From Siphonodentalium dalli (Eukaryota > Mollusca > Scaphopoda > Gadilida > Siphonodentaliidae), in the NCBI GenBank assembly GCA_032622095.1, contig CP136067.1:53049899-53113898 (forward strand): a stretch of DNA of 64,000 nt, read 5' to 3'. Below the pieces are notes generated by a model that was not told where the DNA came from, made no database searches, and worked only from the letters and a program-made list of their open reading frames with translations. Positions 61,781 through 64,000 of this stretch are shown piece by piece. Numbering within the stretch: the stretch's first letter is position 1; every line of letters begins with the position of its first letter. The position numbers were made by a program, and so were the translations under genes.

Positions 61781-62064
61781 CCTCCCTCAATTTATTTTTT
61801 TCATTTGTATTATAGTCTCGTCACATACACATTTTATCTTTTGTAACTTTTGCTTCAACGCGTCGAGATCCGCTGCAGAAAATACAAAACTGACAACATT
61901 TTGAAATGTAAGCAGGCTTCAAACTCATCTTATCCAAGAAAAACTCTGGTTACATAAAAAATTTGTGTATAAGGTGTACGCGCATTTGTTGCGTTAAAAA
62001 CCAAAGGTCCCAAGTCAAGGTCCAAATCCCCAACACACTGATGTGAGGTTTAACTCCATCTACA

Positions 62065-62543
62065 TACAGTAATGTCCAAAGTAATTCATCACTTAACCAC
62101 AGCAAAATTGTGTGTATTTTTTCATGATTCTAAATCCTGAAAAATTACCCATAATTATGCTGTGGTTAAAGGGTCAATTACTTTGGGCATTACTGTAACC
62201 AATATAAGGATTTGAGGTTTAATGATAACTCAATCATCATACAGTAATGTTCAAAGCAATTGACCACTTAACCACAGCAGAATAATGGGTAATTTGAGGA
62301 TTGTAAATGCTGAAAAAATACATAATTCTGCTGTGGTTAAGTGGTCAATTACTTTGGGCATTACTGTAACCAATATAAGGATTTGAGGTTTAATGATAAC
62401 TCAATCCTCATACAGTAATGTCCAAAGTAATTGACCACTTGACCACAGCAAAATTATTGGTAAATTTTCAGGATTTCAAATCCTGAAAAATTACCAATAA
62501 TTCTGATGTGGTTAAGTGGTCAATTACTTTGGGTATTACTGTA
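62065..62543. mobile_element. three tandem palindromic MITEs
   Basis: Palindromes at 62065-62197, 62240-62368 and 62411-62543, each TACAGTAATG...CATTACTGTA (third with one mismatch), repeat with a 171-175 bp period together with their flank 'ACCAATATAAGGATTTGAGG'. Same family as 2660-2881. Confidence 0.9.
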
Positions 62544-62631
62544 ACCAATACAAGGATGTGAGGTTTAATGAGAACTCCATCCATATAACTAATAATTATG
62601 TGTGAAAATTAAAACAAAATAAATTCCATGA

Positions 62632-62934
62632 TGGCATCCAATATGGACTGCTTATTCTGCTCCAAAACATGGATATTCAATATATGGATGTTTATTGGGG
62701 GAAACCGATTATTTCAATGATATTTTCATTAACTGGAATCAAAACCCGACTTACGGGAACGTGCGACTGTATCTTAAGCATATGTGCCTATTTAATGAGC
62801 CAACAATTGGAATCCCAACAGAGAAGATTGGCGTGGGTCCCTTGCGCGATCTGTCCATCGAAAACTATTTAGACATCTCAAGACACGTAAGACCCAATAA
62901 GTTAATATACAGAATAGATACATCTATTGCCTGA
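62632..62934 (+). CDS. unexplained 100-codon open frame, partial
   Basis: Open from just after a TGA at 62629-62631 to TGA at 62932-62934. The translation has protein-like composition: YSAPKHGYSIYGCLLGETDY, NPTYGNVRLYLKHMCLFNEP, IGVGPLRDLSIENYLDISRH. A GTAAGA donor-like site follows 'SRH' near 62887, but no convincing acceptor precedes the frame and there is no in-frame ATG before residue about 55. It may be a fragment of a host gene, a transposon or an integrated virus. No family recognised. Confidence 0.35.
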   Translation, partial: WHPIWTAYSAPKHGYSIYGCLLGETDYFNDIFINWNQNPTYGNVRLYLKHMCLFNEPTIGIPTEKIGVGPLRDLSIENYLDISRHVRPNKLIYRIDTSIA

Positions 62935-62939
62935 GTGAC

Positions 62940-63320
62940 TAATATTTATATTTGTTACAATGAGGTCAAATAGTTGCGAAGCCAGCACCATAGTAAATCT
63001 TAAAACAACTTCTAAAGAATTAATAATTCACCTTATATTTGGTATGAAGCGTCCTTGGTTAACTGGAGTTCAGATTTGTTAACATCACGTCACCAAGGTA
63101 ATTACTTGCGAAGCCACAGCCACAACTATTTCCCTCCATAGTAATTCTCAAAACAACTTCTTAAGAACAATTGACCAGGTCAGTCGCGCAATTATTGGAA
63201 GAGCCACGGTCAATCATTTTTTTTAACCAAATGTTACATTTAAATTATTGCTTTATTTAACCAAAACAAAAATGAGAAAATTAACTTTTACTACTTGATA
63301 AATTTTATCTTTTAATTATT
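62940..63320. other. no gene recognised
   Basis: AT-rich sequence with two diverged direct repeats ('ATAGTAAATCTTAAAACAAC' near 62991 and 'ATAGTAATTCTCAAAACAAC' near 63139). Confidence 0.5.
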
Positions 63321-63323
63321 TCA

Positions 63324-63802
63324 TTTAAAGGTACTCAACCCGTAAAGAGGGTCCCCATCTCAACAGATTCCAACAACAACAATCCGATCAGAGGGTCCTA
63401 TATTACTATTTCTTTGGCTTTGGGGGTAAAAAATATTTGATTCGAGTCGAGGAACCCATCAAACAAAGCTCAGAGTTATTAGATATTGATTTTTGAAAAT
63501 TCTTATGTTCTCGAGATGAGTACTTATAACTGCCGTCAATTTGGTAACATGCTCGAGATTTTACGCCAAAATTCTATTCAAACAGACAAGGATGGATAAC
63601 TCTATAATCAAGTGGTAATAATTGACTACGTACTGGGCCAGGAAGAATTCCCGATAATGAAAAATAATAGATTTCTAAAATCGATATCTAACAAATCTGA
63701 GCTTTGATGGGTGACTTCCTCGACTCGAATCAAATATTTTTGACCCCCGAAGCCATTGAAATAGTAATTGAGAGGAGTTTTATCGGGTTGAGTACCTTTA
63801 AA
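63324..63802. mobile_element. foldback element, 'TTTAAAGGTACTCAACCC' family
   Basis: Begins TTTAAAGGTACTCAACCCG and ends CGGGTTGAGTACCTTTAAA. Arms at 63405-63500 and 63660-63770 are inverted ('TTTGATTCGAGTCGAGGAA'). Related segments occur at 25765, 37390, 41665 and 63902. Confidence 0.82.
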
Positions 63803-63901
63803 TTTTAGTATTTACAGTATACTATGTCCAAGTCTTTATAATCTGTTGAGTGACCCCACGGTCGTTTACTTTGTTAGTAATAATTTGAAGGATTACTTGT
63901 T

Positions 63902-64000
63902 TAAAGGTACTCAACCCGATAAAACTCCTCTTAATTACTATTTCAATGGCTTCGGGGGTCAAAAATATTTGATTCGAGTCGAGGAAGTCACCCATCAAAG
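63902..64000. mobile_element. foldback element, next copy, cut by window end
   Basis: Starts TTTAAAGGTACTCAACCCGA and matches the reverse complement of the right arm of the 63324-63802 copy. Confidence 0.8.

Overview
The window looks like AT-rich, intron-rich, repeat-dense nuclear DNA from an animal. The repeat style (runs of GACGGACG, 'CAAGATGGCCGC' tandem arrays, many short inverted-repeat transposons, poly-G/C tracts) suggests a marine lophotrochozoan, most plausibly a bivalve mollusc. That placement is inferred from repeat style; only 'animal' is supported by a gene.

One host gene is recognised with confidence: API5 (apoptosis inhibitor 5, AAC-11) on the minus strand. Seven coding exons lie at 36428-36496, 23900-24061, 14405-14570, 10277-10425, 9815-9955, 7120-7185 and 1390-1584. 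They join in one reading frame with GT-AG boundaries and give the first 316 residues; the C-terminal part lies beyond position 1. Intron 1 is about 12.4 kb. The introns are filled with mobile elements, many of which can be delimited by target-site duplications (TSDs): hAT-like (8 bp), Mutator-like (9 bp), TTAA elements, a TA element, a 5'-truncated non-LTR retrotransposon and palindromic MITEs. Three tiny ORFs in intron 1 (34.4-36.1 kb) could be a nested small gene but are weak.

Upstream of API5 (36.5-64 kb) no intact host gene was recognised. In order this part holds: a 1.6-kb direct duplication (37165-38780 and 41459-43050) around a TACCATGGTA-rich stretch and a hAT copy; a 131-bp satellite carrying TCAAGGTCA motifs next to a frameshifted, gene-like ORF with its own AATAAA (44070-44609); and a 5.3-kb satellite of 171-183 bp monomers with a nearly perfect 364-bp higher-order repeat and a hAT insertion.

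An endogenous virus-like morphogenesis module follows (53477-60219). Two leftward genes (a membrane/coiled-coil protein and an acidic protein) diverge from two rightward genes (a capsid-like protein and a truncated packaging-ATPase-like P-loop protein). The capsid-like gene is split by a 4.1-kb Mutator-like element with a 9-bp TSD, which carries another Mutator-like element with its own 9-bp TSD. The right end of the window has tandem palindromic MITEs, an unexplained 100-codon open frame and foldback elements.

No rRNA, tRNA or CRISPR locus was recognised.
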